Shown piece after piece: positions 51,865-62,217 of a stretch of DNA of 64,000 bases (position 1 is its first letter; the number at the start of each line of letters is the position of its first letter). Made by a program: the position numbers and the translations under genes. The DNA is taken from contig NZ_KK073874.1 in assembly GCF_000585375.1 (NCBI RefSeq), positions 2,046,001 to 2,110,000 of the forward strand. Direction: 5' to 3'. This DNA is from Cryptosporangium arvum DSM 44712 (GTDB lineage Bacteria; Actinomycetota; Actinomycetes; Mycobacteriales; Cryptosporangiaceae). The notes below the pieces were generated by a model. That model was not told where the DNA came from. It did no database searches and saw only the letters and a list, made by a program, of their open reading frames with translations.

Positions 51865-52110
51865 CGCGGCCCCTTCGTTCGGGTCGGTACGGTCACGGTG
51901 TCCACCGCCGTGGCCGGCCTCGTCCCGGTCGTCGTTCCCCCGGCCTGCATCGTCCCGGTCGCCTCGTTCCGTGGTCGCGTCGTCCTCTGGCGAACCATGA
52001 TGCCGTGTCGTGTCGGATGTCTGACAGCGGGATCGGCCGAAAGGCGATATGTAGCGTGGTCGCCGGTTCGCGCGCAAGGATTGTCGGAGGGCACGACTAG
52101 GCTTTCCAGC

Positions 52111-54201
52111 GTGCCCGACCCGTCCACGTACCGCCCATCTCCGGGATCGATCCCGGAGTCGCCTGGTGTCTACCGTTTCCGGGATTCTCGGGGCACGGTG
52201 ATCTATGTCGGTAAAGCGAAGAACCTCCGCAACCGTCTGAACTCGTACTTCGCCGATCCGGCCGGCCTCCACCCGCGTACCTATCAGATGGTGACGTCCG
52301 CGGCCAACGTCGACTGGGTCGTCGTCACCACCGAGGTGGAGGCGTTGCAGCTGGAGTACTCCTGGATCAAGGAGTACGACCCGCGCTTCAACGTCCGCTA
52401 CCGCGACGACAAGAGCTACCCGAGCCTCGCGGTGACGCTCTACGAGGAGTATCCCCAGCTCCGGGTGATGCGTGGCCCGAAGAAGAAGGGCGTGCGGTAC
52501 TTCGGGCCGTACGCGCACGCGTGGGCGATCCGCGAAACCCTCGACCTGCTGCTCCGGGTGTTCCCGGCGCGCACCTGCTCCAGCGGCGTCTTCAAGCGCG
52601 CGGGGCAGATCGGGCGGCCCTGCCTGCTCGGCTACATCGACAAGTGCTCGGCGCCGTGCGTCGACCGGGTGTCGGCCGAGGAGCACCGGGCGATCGTCGA
52701 GGATTTCTGCGACTTCATGGCCGGCAAGACCGACCAGATGCTGCGCAGGCTCGAGCGGGAGATGCAGCGCGCCAGCGACGAGCTCGAGTTCGAGCGGGCG
52801 GCCCGGCTGCGCGACGACATCGGGGCGCTACGCCGGGCGATGGAGAAGCAGGCCGTCGTCTTCGGCGACGGCACCGACGCCGACGTGATCGCGTTCGCCG
52901 ACGACGGCCTGGAAGCCGCCGTGCAGGTGTTCCACGTCCGGGGCGGGCGGGTCCGCGGCCAGCGCGGCTGGGTCGTCGAGAAGGTCGAGGACCTCGGCGT
53001 CGGCGACCTCGTCGAACAGTTCTGCCTGCAGATCTACGGCAGCGAGGACGCGAGCGAGGTGGTGCCGCGCGAGGTGCTGGTACCGGAGCTACCCACCGAC
53101 GCGGCCGTGCTCGAGGAACTGCTCTCGGAGCTGCGGGGCAGCCGGGTCGCGCTCCGGGTTCCCCAGCGGGGCGACAAGAAGACGCTGATGGAGACGGTCA
53201 AGCGCAACGCCGAGCAGGCGTTCAACCAGCACAAGCTCAAGCGCGCGAGCGATCTCACCGCCCGGTCGAAGGCGCTGCAGGAGATCCAGGACGCGCTCCT
53301 GCTCGACGAGGCGCCGCTGCGCATCGAGTGTTACGACATCTCGCACGTGAGCGGCACCGACATCGTCGGCAGCATGGTCGTGTTCGAGGACGGCCTGGCC
53401 CGCAAGTCGGAGTACCGGCGGTTCGCGGTGCGCTCCGGGCCCGACGGGCCGCCGGACGACACGGCGTCGCTGGCCCAGGTGCTGCGCCGGCGCTTCAACC
53501 GCTACCTGGACGCCCACGTCGAGACCGGCGATCTGCCGGAGGAGTCCGACTCGGGGGCGGAGGCTCCGGCCGACCGGGGGGTGCCGGTGGGCATCGATCC
53601 GGCCACCGGGCGGCCGCGGAAGTTCGCCTACCCGCCGAACCTCGTCGTGGTCGACGGTGGTGCGCCCCAGGTGGCGGCGGCCGCGCGGGTGCTCGCCGAG
53701 CTCGGCATCGAGGACGTCGCGCTCTGCGGGCTCGCCAAGCGCCTGGAGGAGGTCTGGTTGCCCGGCGACGACTTCCCGCTCGTCCTTCCGCGCACCAGCG
53801 AGGGTCTCTACCTGCTCCAGCGCGTCCGGGACGAGGCGCACCGGTTCGCGATCACCTATCACCGGCAGAAGCGCTCGAAGCGGATGACCGAGTCGGCGCT
53901 CGACGACGTCCCCGGGCTGGGCGAAGCCCGGCGCAAGGCGTTGCTGCGCCAGTTCGGGTCCCTGAAGCGGCTGCGGCAGGCATCGGCCGACGAACTCGTG
54001 AGCGTGCCCGGCATCGGCCGCCGCACGGCCGAGGCGATCGTGGCCGCGCTGGCCGGTGACGCCGCGGTCCCGGCGGCCCGATCGGCCCCGGAAGCCACCA
54101 AAGGCACCGAAAAGTCTGGTGTGCGGGCTGCGGGGACTAGCGTCGACGCAGCAGAATCAGGAGTAACACCCATGCGAGCGGGGAGACACGAGAACCGATG
54201 A
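52111..54201 (+). CDS. uvrC: Excinuclease ABC subunit C
   Basis: Makes both incisions in nucleotide excision repair. N-terminal GIY-YIG nuclease: [23 protein letters not shown] region (about 205-240); RNase H-like C-terminal nuclease with [21 protein letters not shown] and [13 protein letters not shown]; and the terminal HhH domain ([19 protein letters not shown]). GTG 52111 gives 696 aa. The open frame continues 690 nt upstream but has no homology-like sequence. The last 50 residues past the HhH are Ala-rich and poorly conserved. It overlaps rapZ by 4 nt. Confidence 0.95.
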   Translation: MPDPSTYRPSPGSIPESPGVYRFRDSRGTVIYVGKAKNLRNRLNSYFADPAGLHPRTYQMVTSAANVDWVVVTTEVEALQLEYSWIKEYDPRFNVRYRDDKSYPSLAVTLYEEYPQLRVMRGPKKKGVRYFGPYAHAWAIRETLDLLLRVFPARTCSSGVFKRAGQIGRPCLLGYIDKCSAPCVDRVSAEEHRAIVEDFCDFMAGKTDQMLRRLEREMQRASDELEFERAARLRDDIGALRRAMEKQAVVFGDGTDADVIAFADDGLEAAVQVFHVRGGRVRGQRGWVVEKVEDLGVGDLVEQFCLQIYGSEDASEVVPREVLVPELPTDAAVLEELLSELRGSRVALRVPQRGDKKTLMETVKRNAEQAFNQHKLKRASDLTARSKALQEIQDALLLDEAPLRIECYDISHVSGTDIVGSMVVFEDGLARKSEYRRFAVRSGPDGPPDDTASLAQVLRRRFNRYLDAHVETGDLPEESDSGAEAPADRGVPVGIDPATGRPRKFAYPPNLVVVDGGAPQVAAAARVLAELGIEDVALCGLAKRLEEVWLPGDDFPLVLPRTSEGLYLLQRVRDEAHRFAITYHRQKRSKRMTESALDDVPGLGEARRKALLRQFGSLKRLRQASADELVSVPGIGRRTAEAIVAALAGDAAVPAARSAPEATKGTEKSGVRAAGTSVDAAESGVTPMRAGRHENR

Positions 54202-55124
54202 CGATCGGGGAGCGGTCGCCGGGCGCCGACGATCTCGGAAACCTGGACGGGATCGCCGCCGCGCGAGCCGAGATGGACCTCGTCGTGGTCACCGGCTTGT
54301 CCGGGGCCGGCCGCAGCACGGTCGCCCGTGCGCTGGAGAACGTCGGCTACTACGTCGTGGACAATTTGCCGCAGACGCTCATGGTCACGATGGCCGAGCT
54401 CGCGTTCGCCTCCGGCGGCGCGGGCCGGCGCACCGCGATGACGCTCGACGTCCGCAGCCGGGCGTTCTCCACCGACCTGCTCGGGGCGGTGGCCGACCTG
54501 CGTACCCGGGGCTTCCATCCCCGGGTGGTGTTCGTGGACGCGTCCGACGACGTGCTGATCCGGCGGTTCGAGAGCGTCCGCCGGGCCCACCCGCTGCAGG
54601 GGGAGGGCCGGCTCGCCGACGGGATCGCCGCCGAACGGGTGCTGCTCGCCAACGCGCGCGAACTCGCCGATGTGATCATCGACACCAGCCTGCTCAACGG
54701 CAACCAGCTCCGCGGGCGCATCGAAGAGTTGTTCGTCACTCCCGAGCGCACCCTCCACGTCACGACGCTGTCGTTCGGCTTCAAGTACGGGCTGCCCGCC
54801 GACGCCGACCTGGTCATCGACATGCGATGGCTGCCGAACCCGCACTGGGTACCGGAGTTGCGGCCGTTCAGCGGCAAGGACCAGGCCGTCAGCGACTACG
54901 TGATGGCGCAGCCCGGTGCGGTCGAGTTCCTCGATCAGTACGCGGCCGTCGTCGCGATGGCCACCGACGGTTACAAGCGCGAGGGCAAGCGGTACCTGAC
55001 CATCGCCGTCGGCTGTACGGGCGGTAAGCACCGAAGTGTCGCCAGCGCGCTCGCGTTGGCGTCGCGGTTGGAAGCCCGGGGTATCCCCACCACCGTGAGC
55101 CACCGGGACCTGGGCCGGGAGTGA
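54198..55124 (+). CDS. rapZ: RNase adapter / nucleotide-binding protein RapZ (YvcJ family)
   Basis: P-loop protein of 308 aa. Walker A-like GLSGAGRST has Arg where many proteobacterial homologues have Lys, which I recall as usual in actinobacteria. [11 protein letters not shown] and [15 protein letters not shown] are RapZ family stretches, and the C-terminal [14 protein letters not shown] is the phosphate-binding/RNA-binding region. In E. coli RapZ controls GlmZ decay; in actinobacteria the role is unclear. ATG overlaps the uvrC stop. Confidence 0.93.
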   Translation: MTIGERSPGADDLGNLDGIAAARAEMDLVVVTGLSGAGRSTVARALENVGYYVVDNLPQTLMVTMAELAFASGGAGRRTAMTLDVRSRAFSTDLLGAVADLRTRGFHPRVVFVDASDDVLIRRFESVRRAHPLQGEGRLADGIAAERVLLANARELADVIIDTSLLNGNQLRGRIEELFVTPERTLHVTTLSFGFKYGLPADADLVIDMRWLPNPHWVPELRPFSGKDQAVSDYVMAQPGAVEFLDQYAAVVAMATDGYKREGKRYLTIAVGCTGGKHRSVASALALASRLEARGIPTTVSHRDLGRE

Positions 55125-55284
55125 CGGCCGGCGCGGAGCACGGTACCGTCCGCCTCCGCTACGCGTTGTCGATGAAAGGCGCAGCGCGGGGCACTAACGC
55201 CGCGAATCACGTCCTAACGGGCGTGGTGCGGTGTATCGACGGCAACCGGCAGAGGGGCGGACGGGGAATGGGACGGCGAGAGGC

Positions 55285-56226
55285 GTGATCGGTTCGGACA
55301 CCGAGCGGCCTCCCCGGGTAGTGGCGTTCGGCGGCGGGCATGGGTTGTTCGCGTCGCTCAAGGCGCTCTGTCTGCTCGGGATCGAACCGACGGCCGTGGT
55401 GACCGTCGCCGACGACGGCGGCTCCAGCGGCCGGCTGCGGCGCGAATTCGGCGGCATTCCGCCCGGTGACCTGCGCCAGGCGCTCGTCGCGCTGGCGAAC
55501 CCCGGCGATCCGGTCACCGCCGCGGTGTTCCAGCACCGCTTTCCCGGCAAAGGTGAGCTCGGCGGGCACGCGATCGGCAACCTGATCATCTCCGGGCTCA
55601 CCGACATCCTCGGTGGCACCGTGGAGGCGCTCGAGCACGCGTCACGCGTGCTCGGATGCCGGGGCCGGGTGCTGCCGATGGCCGCGGAACCGCTGGACAT
55701 CGAGGCCGACGTCGCCGGAGCGCTGGGCAACGTCGTCACCGTCCACGGTCAGCACGAGGTCGCCAGCACCAAGGGGCAGGTCCGCCGCGTCCGGGTGACA
55801 CCGGCCGACGCGCCGGCGTGCGCGGAGGCGGTCGAGGCCGTGAAGATGGCCGACGCCCTGGTGCTGGGCCCCGGCTCGTGGTTCACGAGTGTTCTGCCGC
55901 ACTTCCTGGTGCCCGAACTGGCCGACGCGATCGTCAGCTCGGCGGCCCGGCGGATCGTCGTGCTGAACCTCAGCACCGACGGTGAAACGAAGGGAATGCC
56001 GTTCGACGGCCACCTTCATGCGCTGGCCGAACACGCTCCGGCATTGAAAGTGGACGTCGTGCTCGCAGATCCACACATCGTCGGGGACCACACCGGTCTG
56101 TCGCGTGCGGCAGAATCTCTAGGGGGACGACTGGTTGTGGCGCCGGTAGCGGCGTCCGACGGAAGTCCGCGGCACGATCAGCAGGCTCTCGCCAACGCAC
56201 TCCGCGGAGTGCTGGGCACCGGCTGA
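55285..56226 (+). CDS. yvcK: YvcK/CofD-like gluconeogenesis factor
   Basis: Binds UDP-sugars in Bacillus and affects cell-wall precursor supply; the mycobacterial homologue CuvA acts at the cell pole. VVAFGGGHGLFASLKAL is the nucleotide-binding start, and VTVADDGGSSGRLRREFGG the second signature. GPGSWFTSVLPHFLVPEL follows. I chose GTG 55285 (VIGSDTERPP), which gives 313 aa; the ATG-like earlier start at 55231 adds non-conserved residues. It is third in uvrC-rapZ-yvcK-whiA, after a 160-bp gap that shows no other gene. Confidence 0.92.
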   Translation: MIGSDTERPPRVVAFGGGHGLFASLKALCLLGIEPTAVVTVADDGGSSGRLRREFGGIPPGDLRQALVALANPGDPVTAAVFQHRFPGKGELGGHAIGNLIISGLTDILGGTVEALEHASRVLGCRGRVLPMAAEPLDIEADVAGALGNVVTVHGQHEVASTKGQVRRVRVTPADAPACAEAVEAVKMADALVLGPGSWFTSVLPHFLVPELADAIVSSAARRIVVLNLSTDGETKGMPFDGHLHALAEHAPALKVDVVLADPHIVGDHTGLSRAAESLGGRLVVAPVAASDGSPRHDQQALANALRGVLGTG

Positions 56227-56292
56227 GACCGGTCGGCTGGGGCCGCCGTGCGTGTCGCAACGGGGGCAGAGCGAGACGACTGGAGCAGCGCG

Positions 56293-57273
56293 ATGGCGAT
56301 GACGGCCGCGGTCAAGGACGAGTTGAGCCGGGTCGTGGTCACGAAACCCTGTTGTCGCAAATCCGAGATGGCGGCGCTGTTGCGCTTCGCCGGCGGGCTG
56401 CACATCGTCGCCGGCCGGGTGGTGGTGGAGGCCGAGCTCGACACCGGCAACGTCGCCCGGCGGCTGCGGCAGAGCATCGCCGAGGTCTACGGCCACGGCA
56501 GCGAGGTGCACGTGCTCACCGCAGGCGGGCTGCGCAAGACCAGCCGCTACATCGTGCGGGTGGTGCGTGAGGGGGATTCGCTGGCCCGTCAGACCGGCCT
56601 CCTCGACGTCCGGGGGCGGCCGGTGCGCGGGTTGCCGCCGCAGGTCGTGTCCGCGGCGGCGTGCTGCTCGGAGGCGGCGTGGCGGGGTGCGTTCCTCGCG
56701 CACGGTTCGCTCACCGAGCCCGGCCGCTCGGCCGCGCTCGAGATCACCTGCCCCGGGCCGGAGGCGGCACTGGCGCTCGTCGGGGCGGCCCGGCGCATCG
56801 GGGTGACGGCCAAGGCCCGCGAGGTGCGTGGCGTCGACCGGGTCGTCGTGCGCGACGGCGACGCGATCGGTGCGCTGCTGACCCGCATCGGTGCCCACGC
56901 CAGCGTGCTGGCCTGGGAGGAGCGGCGGATGCGTCGCGAGGTGCGGGCCACCGCCAACCGGCTGGCCAACTTCGACGACGCGAACCTGCGCCGGTCGGCC
57001 CGCGCCGCGGTCGCCGCCGGTGCGCGGGTGGAGCGGGCGATGGAGATCCTCAGCGGCGACGCGCCGGAGCACTTGCTCGCAGCCGGCCGGCTGCGCCTGG
57101 CGCACGGCCAGGCGTCGCTGGAGGAACTCGGTTCGCTGGCCGACCCGCCGCTGACCAAGGACGCGGTGGCGGGCCGCATAAGGCGTCTGCTCGCGCTCGC
57201 CGACAAGCGCGCCCACGACACCGGAATCCCCGACACCGAGGCCAGCGTCACGCCGGAGATGCTCGCACCCTGA
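56293..57273 (+). CDS. whiA: Sporulation transcription factor WhiA
   Basis: Two-domain regulator: an N-terminal LAGLIDADG-like homing-endonuclease fold ([28 protein letters not shown]) and a C-terminal HTH ([20 protein letters not shown]). In Streptomyces WhiA works with WhiB to drive sporulation septation. ATG 56293 ([13 protein letters not shown]) is chosen for the conserved start; a GTG at 56248 adds 15 residues. Length is 326 aa. Presence of whiA does not prove sporulation, because non-sporulating actinobacteria also keep it. Confidence 0.94.
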   Translation: MAMTAAVKDELSRVVVTKPCCRKSEMAALLRFAGGLHIVAGRVVVEAELDTGNVARRLRQSIAEVYGHGSEVHVLTAGGLRKTSRYIVRVVREGDSLARQTGLLDVRGRPVRGLPPQVVSAAACCSEAAWRGAFLAHGSLTEPGRSAALEITCPGPEAALALVGAARRIGVTAKAREVRGVDRVVVRDGDAIGALLTRIGAHASVLAWEERRMRREVRATANRLANFDDANLRRSARAAVAAGARVERAMEILSGDAPEHLLAAGRLRLAHGQASLEELGSLADPPLTKDAVAGRIRRLLALADKRAHDTGIPDTEASVTPEMLAP

Positions 57274-57313
57274 CCCGTCCACCCGGGCCGGGTCGCTGCG
57301 GGTGGGGTGCAGA

Positions 57314-57341
57314 GGGGTTCAGTGGGCGGGGTTCAGTGGGC
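57314..57341. repeat. 14-bp tandem duplication at a gene end
   Basis: GGGGTTCAGTGGGC occurs twice back to back. The stop codon of the leftward gene at 57333-57641 lies inside the second copy, so the duplication may have set the C-terminus of that protein. Confidence 0.7.
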
Positions 57342-57641
57342 GGGGCGGCGGCGGGAGCGGCGGTAGAGGGCGACCATGCCGCCGATGAACGCGGCGTTCG
57401 CGACGGCCGCGACGGCGCACACGGCGTAGAACACGACCGGCCCGAGCGCCGAGTCGGGCGTGATCGCCAGGAGCGGCAACGAGAACGGCATCGTCACGAA
57501 GACCAGCCAGACGCCGGCCAGATTGGCGTCCGGCTGGTCCCAGGTGGCGAGGCTGAACGTGACCACCGCGGCGACGACCGCGACGCCGATCAGGTAGGCG
57601 CGGGAGAACCAGTTACCGAAGGCGAGCTGAAGGATTCGCAT
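57333..57641 (-). CDS. Small membrane protein (SCO4225-like), function unknown
   Basis: A 102-residue protein with three predicted helices: AYLIGVAVVAAVVTFSLA, LVFVTMPFSLPLLAI and VFYAVCAVAAVANAAFIGG. A basic tail RRSRRRPAH ends it. It resembles the SCO4225 family of actinobacterial membrane proteins by memory, not by search. It lies 47 bp downstream of the STM4011-type gene on the same strand, so it may be in that operon. Confidence 0.7.
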   Translation of the reverse strand: MRILQLAFGNWFSRAYLIGVAVVAAVVTFSLATWDQPDANLAGVWLVFVTMPFSLPLLAITPDSALGPVVFYAVCAVAAVANAAFIGGMVALYRRSRRRPAH

Positions 57642-57688
57642 GCGTTTACTTTCGCCGGTGCGGAGCGGCCCCGCGTGAGTGCTTGTAC

Positions 57689-58537
57689 CTAGAAGCCCAT
57701 GGGTATTCGTTCCAGCACCCCGCCGGCGAAGACGTCGTACAGCGGCAGGGTCTCCAGGTGCACGTAGCCGATGTGGCAGTCGCACGTCGCCAGCGGACAG
57801 CTCCGCGGCCGCAACGCCCGCCGGTACGACCCGTCGTAGAGGTTGCCGAGCGGTTCGTCCACGAAGTGGCAGCGGCGCACGCTCCCGTCGCCCCGCACCG
57901 ACAGCACGGTGTCGCCGGTGCGGCACGGCTGCCCGGCCGACAGGTGCGGCCGCGCGCTGTAGGAGAACAGCGGGTCGATCGCCGCCCAGGCCCGCTCCTC
58001 GCCCGGCGTGTACACGTGCCCCTCGGCGGCGTTCACCCACAGGTAGACGTCGTCGGGCAGGGCGGTGCGCAACCAGCCCGCGTCCTCGTAGTGCGCGGGC
58101 AGCCCGACGATGCCGACCGAGAACCGGACACCCCGCGAGTGCAGCGTCGAGCAGCGCGCCAGGAACCTTCCCCGGCTGATCTGGGTGGGGTGGTAGGTGA
58201 CCCAGAGCGCGAGCCGGTCGAGGTTGGCGTCGGCCATCCACCCGAACGTGGCCGCCAGGTTGGTCTGGATCGCCACCCGGCCGACGTGCGGCAGCCGGGA
58301 CAGGTCGGCCAGCGCCCGCCGGTACCAGGAGCGGGTCAGCCCTTCGCCCCAGGGCGTGAACAGCACCGAGATCCGGTCGTCGTCGGGGTTGCGGGTCACC
58401 CAGTCGGTGAAGCGTTCGAGCGCGGCCCGGTCGGCCGCCAGCGTCGCCGGGCTGTCGCGCCGCTTGGCGAACGGGCAGTACGCGCAGTCGTAGTTGCAGC
58501 TCGCGAGCGGACCGCGGTACAGAATCGACAGGTCCAT
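57689..58537 (-). CDS. STM4011-family radical SAM protein
   Basis: A 282-residue radical SAM enzyme. The 4Fe-4S motif CxxxCxxC is CNYDCAYC (Cys14, 18, 21), in SILYRGPLASCNYDCAYC. Later Cys residues (SAGQPCRTGD, VRRCHFVDEPLGN, and SCPLATCDCHIGY) form a SPASM-like set for extra clusters, and GRFLARCSTLHSRGVRFSVG is part of the barrel. Its ATG overlaps the stop of the STM4012-type gene by one base (TGATG). It is last in the STM operon. The reaction is unknown. Confidence 0.85.
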   Translation of the reverse strand: MDLSILYRGPLASCNYDCAYCPFAKRRDSPATLAADRAALERFTDWVTRNPDDDRISVLFTPWGEGLTRSWYRRALADLSRLPHVGRVAIQTNLAATFGWMADANLDRLALWVTYHPTQISRGRFLARCSTLHSRGVRFSVGIVGLPAHYEDAGWLRTALPDDVYLWVNAAEGHVYTPGEERAWAAIDPLFSYSARPHLSAGQPCRTGDTVLSVRGDGSVRRCHFVDEPLGNLYDGSYRRALRPRSCPLATCDCHIGYVHLETLPLYDVFAGGVLERIPMGF

Positions 58538-59844
58538 CAGCGCGTCACGTGTTCCCTCATGGCGCTGCGCACCGCATCCGAGACGAGCCACGGCCCGATC
58601 GCGTCGGCGCGCTCCATCCCCGCCGCGGTCAGCGCGACCAGGTCGGCGCCGTGCTCGAGCCACCCTCGTTCGGCCAGCTCACCGAGTTCGGGGAAGTCGG
58701 CGCCGAGCGGGGTGCCGAACCGCGTCGCGTAGTCGGCCGGAGCGAGACCCTCGGAGCGCAGCAGCGACTTCACCAGCCAGCGGCGTCGCTGCTCGGCCTC
58801 GTCGAGGTGGTACCCGACCTCGGCGTGGTCGAAGTCGGACGCCGGGCGGCGGACGTAGTCGTCGATGATCGCCCGCACCTGGCCGACCCCGACCGCGTAG
58901 TCGAACGAGTAGTGGAGGTCGGTGGTGTACGAGCGGGCGCCGCAGCCGAGGCCCACCATGCCGTCGTCCTGGCAGCGGTAGTCGCTGCTGTCGTCCGCGG
59001 ACGGAACCCGCCGGAAGTGCCGCAGCGAGAGCTGGTGGTAGCCGGCGGCGATCAATCGGTCGCGGCCCTGCCGGTACAGCGCGAGCCGCTGGGCGTCCCA
59101 GGCCGGGTCGCTCCCGTCGGCGTCGCGCCGCCCCAGGCCGGTGAGCGGCCGGACGTAGAGCGGGTAGAGGAACACCTCTTCCGGCGCCCACCGCAACGCC
59201 GTGGTCAGCGAGTACTCCCAGCTCTGCGCCGTCTGCCCGGCGATGCCGTAGATCAGGTCGACGTTGAGTTCCGGGATGCCGGCGGCCCGGATCGTGTCGA
59301 GCGCACGGTCGACCTCGGCGCGTTTCTGCGGGCGTCCGGCCGCGTGGGCCTCCGCGTCGAGGAAGCTCTGCACGCCGATGCTCACCCGGGTGGTGCCGCG
59401 CTCGCTGAGCACCGCCAGCCGGTCCGGCGTCGCGGTGGCCGGTGACGTCTCGACGGCGGTGGGGGCCGCGCCGCGGCCGAAGGTGTCCAGGACGTCGAAC
59501 AGCCCGGTCAGTTCGGACGCGGTGAGGTAGGTGGGGGTGCCCCCACCGACCGCGGTGCGCGCGACCGTCACCGGCCCCAGCGCGTCCGCGACCCGCCGGG
59601 CCTGGACGCGCAGCTGCGCGAGGTACGCGCTGACCTGTTCGGCCGGCGGGTTGGCGCGGGTGAAGAGGTTGCAGAACCCGCAGCGCATCTCGCAGAACGG
59701 GAGGTGGGCGTAGAGGAACAGCGTGTCGGTGGGTTCGGCCGACCAGACCTCGCGCAGCGCCGGGCGGGGGCGGAGCGGCCGGTAGGCGGTCTTGTGCGGG
59801 TAGGCGTAGAGGTAGCCCTGGTACGGGGAGCCGTCGAGCGTCAC
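58537..59844 (-). CDS. STM4012-family radical SAM protein (HemN-like)
   Basis: A 435-residue radical SAM protein of the HemN/HemW type. The cluster motif is PFCEMRCGFCNLF (Cys51, 55, 58) with the HemN-like fourth Cys absent; TAVGGGTPTYLTASEL is the SAM-binding GGGTP motif. RVSIGVQSFLDAEAHAAGR is a HemN-like stretch. The start GTG 59844 overlaps the stop of the STM4013 gene (GTGA). True coproporphyrinogen oxidase is unlikely given the operon. I infer a role in modifying the same target as STM4011. Confidence 0.85.
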   Translation of the reverse strand: MTLDGSPYQGYLYAYPHKTAYRPLRPRPALREVWSAEPTDTLFLYAHLPFCEMRCGFCNLFTRANPPAEQVSAYLAQLRVQARRVADALGPVTVARTAVGGGTPTYLTASELTGLFDVLDTFGRGAAPTAVETSPATATPDRLAVLSERGTTRVSIGVQSFLDAEAHAAGRPQKRAEVDRALDTIRAAGIPELNVDLIYGIAGQTAQSWEYSLTTALRWAPEEVFLYPLYVRPLTGLGRRDADGSDPAWDAQRLALYRQGRDRLIAAGYHQLSLRHFRRVPSADDSSDYRCQDDGMVGLGCGARSYTTDLHYSFDYAVGVGQVRAIIDDYVRRPASDFDHAEVGYHLDEAEQRRRWLVKSLLRSEGLAPADYATRFGTPLGADFPELGELAERGWLEHGADLVALTAAGMERADAIGPWLVSDAVRSAMREHVTR

Positions 59845-60632
59845 GGGAACACCACCTCCGCGTAGGGCACGGTCCACACCACGTCGTGCGCGACGCGGTG
59901 CCCGACGTGGCCGTCCTCGCCGTAGGCCGTGCCGTGGTCGGAGGTCAGGATCGCCGCGCAGGGGCGCCCGCGCCCGGTGACCGCGGCGATCAGCCGGGGC
60001 AGGTGCGCGTCGACGTACTCCAGCGCGGCGGCGTGGCTCTCCCGGGAGTCGTGCTCGGCGCCCGGCCGGTAGTGCCGGTTCGGCTGGTGCAGCGCGGCGA
60101 CGTTGACGAAGAGGAACAGCGGGCGGGCGGGGTCGAGCCCGGCGATCACCGATTCGATCCGGTCGAGCTGGGCCTCGAAACACGCGGGGTTCGTGACGCC
60201 GAACGCGGGCTCCCAGTGCGACTCGGCGAACAGGCCGGGGAGCACCCGGCCGAGCGCCGAGACCGGGTTGAAGAAGCCGACACCGCCGACGCAGACCGTG
60301 TGGTAGCCGGTCTCCCGGAGGGCGGTGACCACGTCGGGTGCGTCGAAGACCCAGGTGTCGTCGGTGGTGGATTCGCTGCCCGGGAACGCGGCGGCGAACC
60401 GCCGGGGATGCGGGCCCGGGGTGACCGGGGTGGGGAGGAAACCGGCGAAGAACGCCTGGTGGGCCGCGTAGGTGAAGCTCGCCGGGGTGTGGCGGCGTTC
60501 CCACTGCCCGCCGGGGAGCACCCGCGCGAGGTTGGGGGTGCGCCCGGCCGCGGCGAGTTCGGCCGCGACGTCGTGGCGCAGGGTGTCGAACGTGACGAAG
60601 AGCAGGTCGTGGCGGCCGACGAGGTGTTTCAT
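59841..60632 (-). CDS. STM4013/SEN3800-family hydrolase (alkaline-phosphatase fold)
   Basis: A 263-residue protein of the alkaline phosphatase/sulfatase superfamily. DLLFVTFDTLRHDVA gives the first metal-binding Asp (Asp16), HTPASFTYAAHQAFFAG holds the likely Thr/Ser nucleophile, and TSDHGTAYGEDGHVGHRV the C-terminal metal ligands. No signal peptide is present, so unlike most sulfatases it acts in the cytoplasm. ATG 60632 overlaps the STM4014 stop. Substrate is unknown. Confidence 0.82.
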   Translation of the reverse strand: MKHLVGRHDLLFVTFDTLRHDVAAELAAAGRTPNLARVLPGGQWERRHTPASFTYAAHQAFFAGFLPTPVTPGPHPRRFAAAFPGSESTTDDTWVFDAPDVVTALRETGYHTVCVGGVGFFNPVSALGRVLPGLFAESHWEPAFGVTNPACFEAQLDRIESVIAGLDPARPLFLFVNVAALHQPNRHYRPGAEHDSRESHAAALEYVDAHLPRLIAAVTGRGRPCAAILTSDHGTAYGEDGHVGHRVAHDVVWTVPYAEVVFP

Positions 60633-61714
60633 ACCCGTGCTCCCAATGCCTCGAGCTGCGCCTCGTACGTGGTGCGCCCGTGGGCGTCGAGGACGCCGGG
60701 CAGCAGGTCGCCGAACGCGTTGACCTCGGCGACCGCGTGGGTGCGCCGGTCCACCCCGATCATCAGGTCGACGCCGACGTGCGGGCTGCCCGGGAATCCG
60801 GCCGCGGCCCGCACGCACGTGGCCAGCGCGGACTCGTAGGCCTCGGCGCCGATCCGGGCGCGGACCGCGCGGACGTCGCCGCGGGCGTTGCCGAGGTGCA
60901 GGTTCGTCATCGGGGTGCGGCTGGTGCGCACCACGACGTGGCCAGGAACCCCGTCGACGACAAGCACCCGCAGGTCGAACACGCGGCCATCGAGGCTCGC
61001 TTTCGGAAACCAGCGTTCGACGTGCAGGCCGTCGGGAGCCAGCCGGTCGACGATCGCCGCGACCTCGCGCTCGGACGTGTACCGGCGGACCCGCAGCGAG
61101 TTGAAGAGCGCTCGGTCGGTCAGCTCGACCGAGGTGACCGCGAGCGCCCGCCGGTCACCGGCGTGCAGGGCGACGACCCCGGACGCCGACGACCCGTGCG
61201 CGGGCTTCACGAACACCCGGGCCCATCCCGCGGCCCGCATGCCCGCCCGCAGTTCCTCGTACCCCCCGATCCCGGCGCCGGTGAACTCCGCTGCCGCCGG
61301 GGCAGCCGGCGGGAGGGCCTGCGGAACGGGAACGGCGGCGGCGGCCAGGCGGGCGTGGGCCAGGCGCTTGTCGAACATGACCGCGATGTCGCCCGGGTCG
61401 TGGAGCAGGCGCGCGCCGGACGCCCCCGCGGCGGCCACCACCCGCTCCAGCGCCGCCCGGAACCCCCGGTACCAGGCCGCGCCGCCGACGATCTCGCCGA
61501 ACTGCGCCGGCTGGGCGGCCCCGCGCAGCCGCCGGTCGACCTCGGCGTCCTCACCCGGTGAGTCGATTCGCACCAGCGCACCGGACGGGAACGTCACCGG
61601 GCCGCCCGCGACCGCACGCCACGGCAGCACCTCGACGTCGTGCCCGGCCGCACGCGCCGCCGCGGTGAACATCGTGGCGCGCCGGCTGCCCGGGTTGCCG
61701 ACCAGCGCGATCAT
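60629..61714 (-). CDS. STM4014-family ATP-grasp-like protein
   Basis: A 361-residue protein. The KPAHGSSASGVVAL segment and the VGVDLMIGVDRRTHAVAEVN-type end (here VGVDLMIG and HAVAEVNAFGDLLPG) are ATP-grasp marks: the Lys contacts ATP, and the Glu-Asn pair binds metal. RIDSPGEDAEVDRRLRG in the N-terminal part resembles the substrate domain of peptide ligases. ATP-grasp enzymes form carboxylate-amine/thiol bonds, so this could ligate something to a protein tail. Overlaps STM4015 short copy by 4 nt and STM4013 by 4 nt. Confidence 0.83.
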   Translation of the reverse strand: MIALVGNPGSRRATMFTAAARAAGHDVEVLPWRAVAGGPVTFPSGALVRIDSPGEDAEVDRRLRGAAQPAQFGEIVGGAAWYRGFRAALERVVAAAGASGARLLHDPGDIAVMFDKRLAHARLAAAAVPVPQALPPAAPAAAEFTGAGIGGYEELRAGMRAAGWARVFVKPAHGSSASGVVALHAGDRRALAVTSVELTDRALFNSLRVRRYTSEREVAAIVDRLAPDGLHVERWFPKASLDGRVFDLRVLVVDGVPGHVVVRTSRTPMTNLHLGNARGDVRAVRARIGAEAYESALATCVRAAAGFPGSPHVGVDLMIGVDRRTHAVAEVNAFGDLLPGVLDAHGRTTYEAQLEALGARV

Positions 61715-62217
61715 TCGCCGACCGCGACGTATCGTTCGTCGTCGGCTTCGCCGAACCGCGACTCGGACGCGTCGATCCGCGCGTCGGGAAGCGCACCGCC
61801 CAGCCGCTCACCGGTGAGGATCGGCGTGGCGACCGCCCGGGTGACCTCGGCGGGCAGGCCGCCGTTCCCGAACACGCGCTCGCGGAGCGCGGTGTGCTTC
61901 ACCGGCTGCGTCTCCAGGTTCTGCGACCCGCGGACGCGGAGAGCCCGCAGGCCGGGCAGCCGGCTCGCCGACGCGGCGATCTCCGTGACCGGAAGCGCGG
62001 ATTCGGCCGGGTCACCCCAGTTGTCGATCACCAACGCCCGCACCGGCGCCCGGTCGATCAGGTCCGAGATCCGACCGGGCATCGTCCGCACGCCCTCGTC
62101 GTAGCCGGGGGAGACGCGCCACGCGGCCCCCTCGATGCCGGCGCGGACGCCGTCCTCCACGTTCACGACCGGGGGGCCGTGGAAGCGGGTGAGCTCGTCG
62201 TCGCTCGGGATGGTCAC
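61711..62217 (-). CDS. STM4015-family protein, short copy with most repeats lost
   Basis: A 168-residue relative of the protein at 62298-63200. Shared parts are the N-terminal domain (WRVSPGYDEGVRTMPGRISD, VRALVIDNWGDPAESALPV) and the very C-terminus (ERYVAVGE). Two internal blocks are missing: about 35 residues after PGLRAL, and most of the leucine-rich repeats between AVATPILTGERL and the tail. GTG 62217 is preceded by GAGGAG and gives VTIPSDDEL, matching the other copy's VTINEN start. Not a simple frameshift: the frame is intact. Its stop overlaps the STM4014 ATG. Confidence 0.82.
   Translation of the reverse strand: MTIPSDDELTRFHGPPVVNVEDGVRAGIEGAAWRVSPGYDEGVRTMPGRISDLIDRAPVRALVIDNWGDPAESALPVTEIAASASRLPGLRALRVRGSQNLETQPVKHTALRERVFGNGGLPAEVTRAVATPILTGERLGGALPDARIDASESRFGEADDERYVAVGE

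Noticed and set aside
51418-52110. 690-nt N-terminal extension of uvrC
   Set aside because: This part is antisense to the Crp-type gene and lacks homology-like sequence; uvrC normally starts just before the GIY-YIG domain.
54198-54320. Missing P-loop Lys in RapZ as a loss of function
   Set aside because: Arg at this position is what I recall as normal in actinobacterial RapZ.
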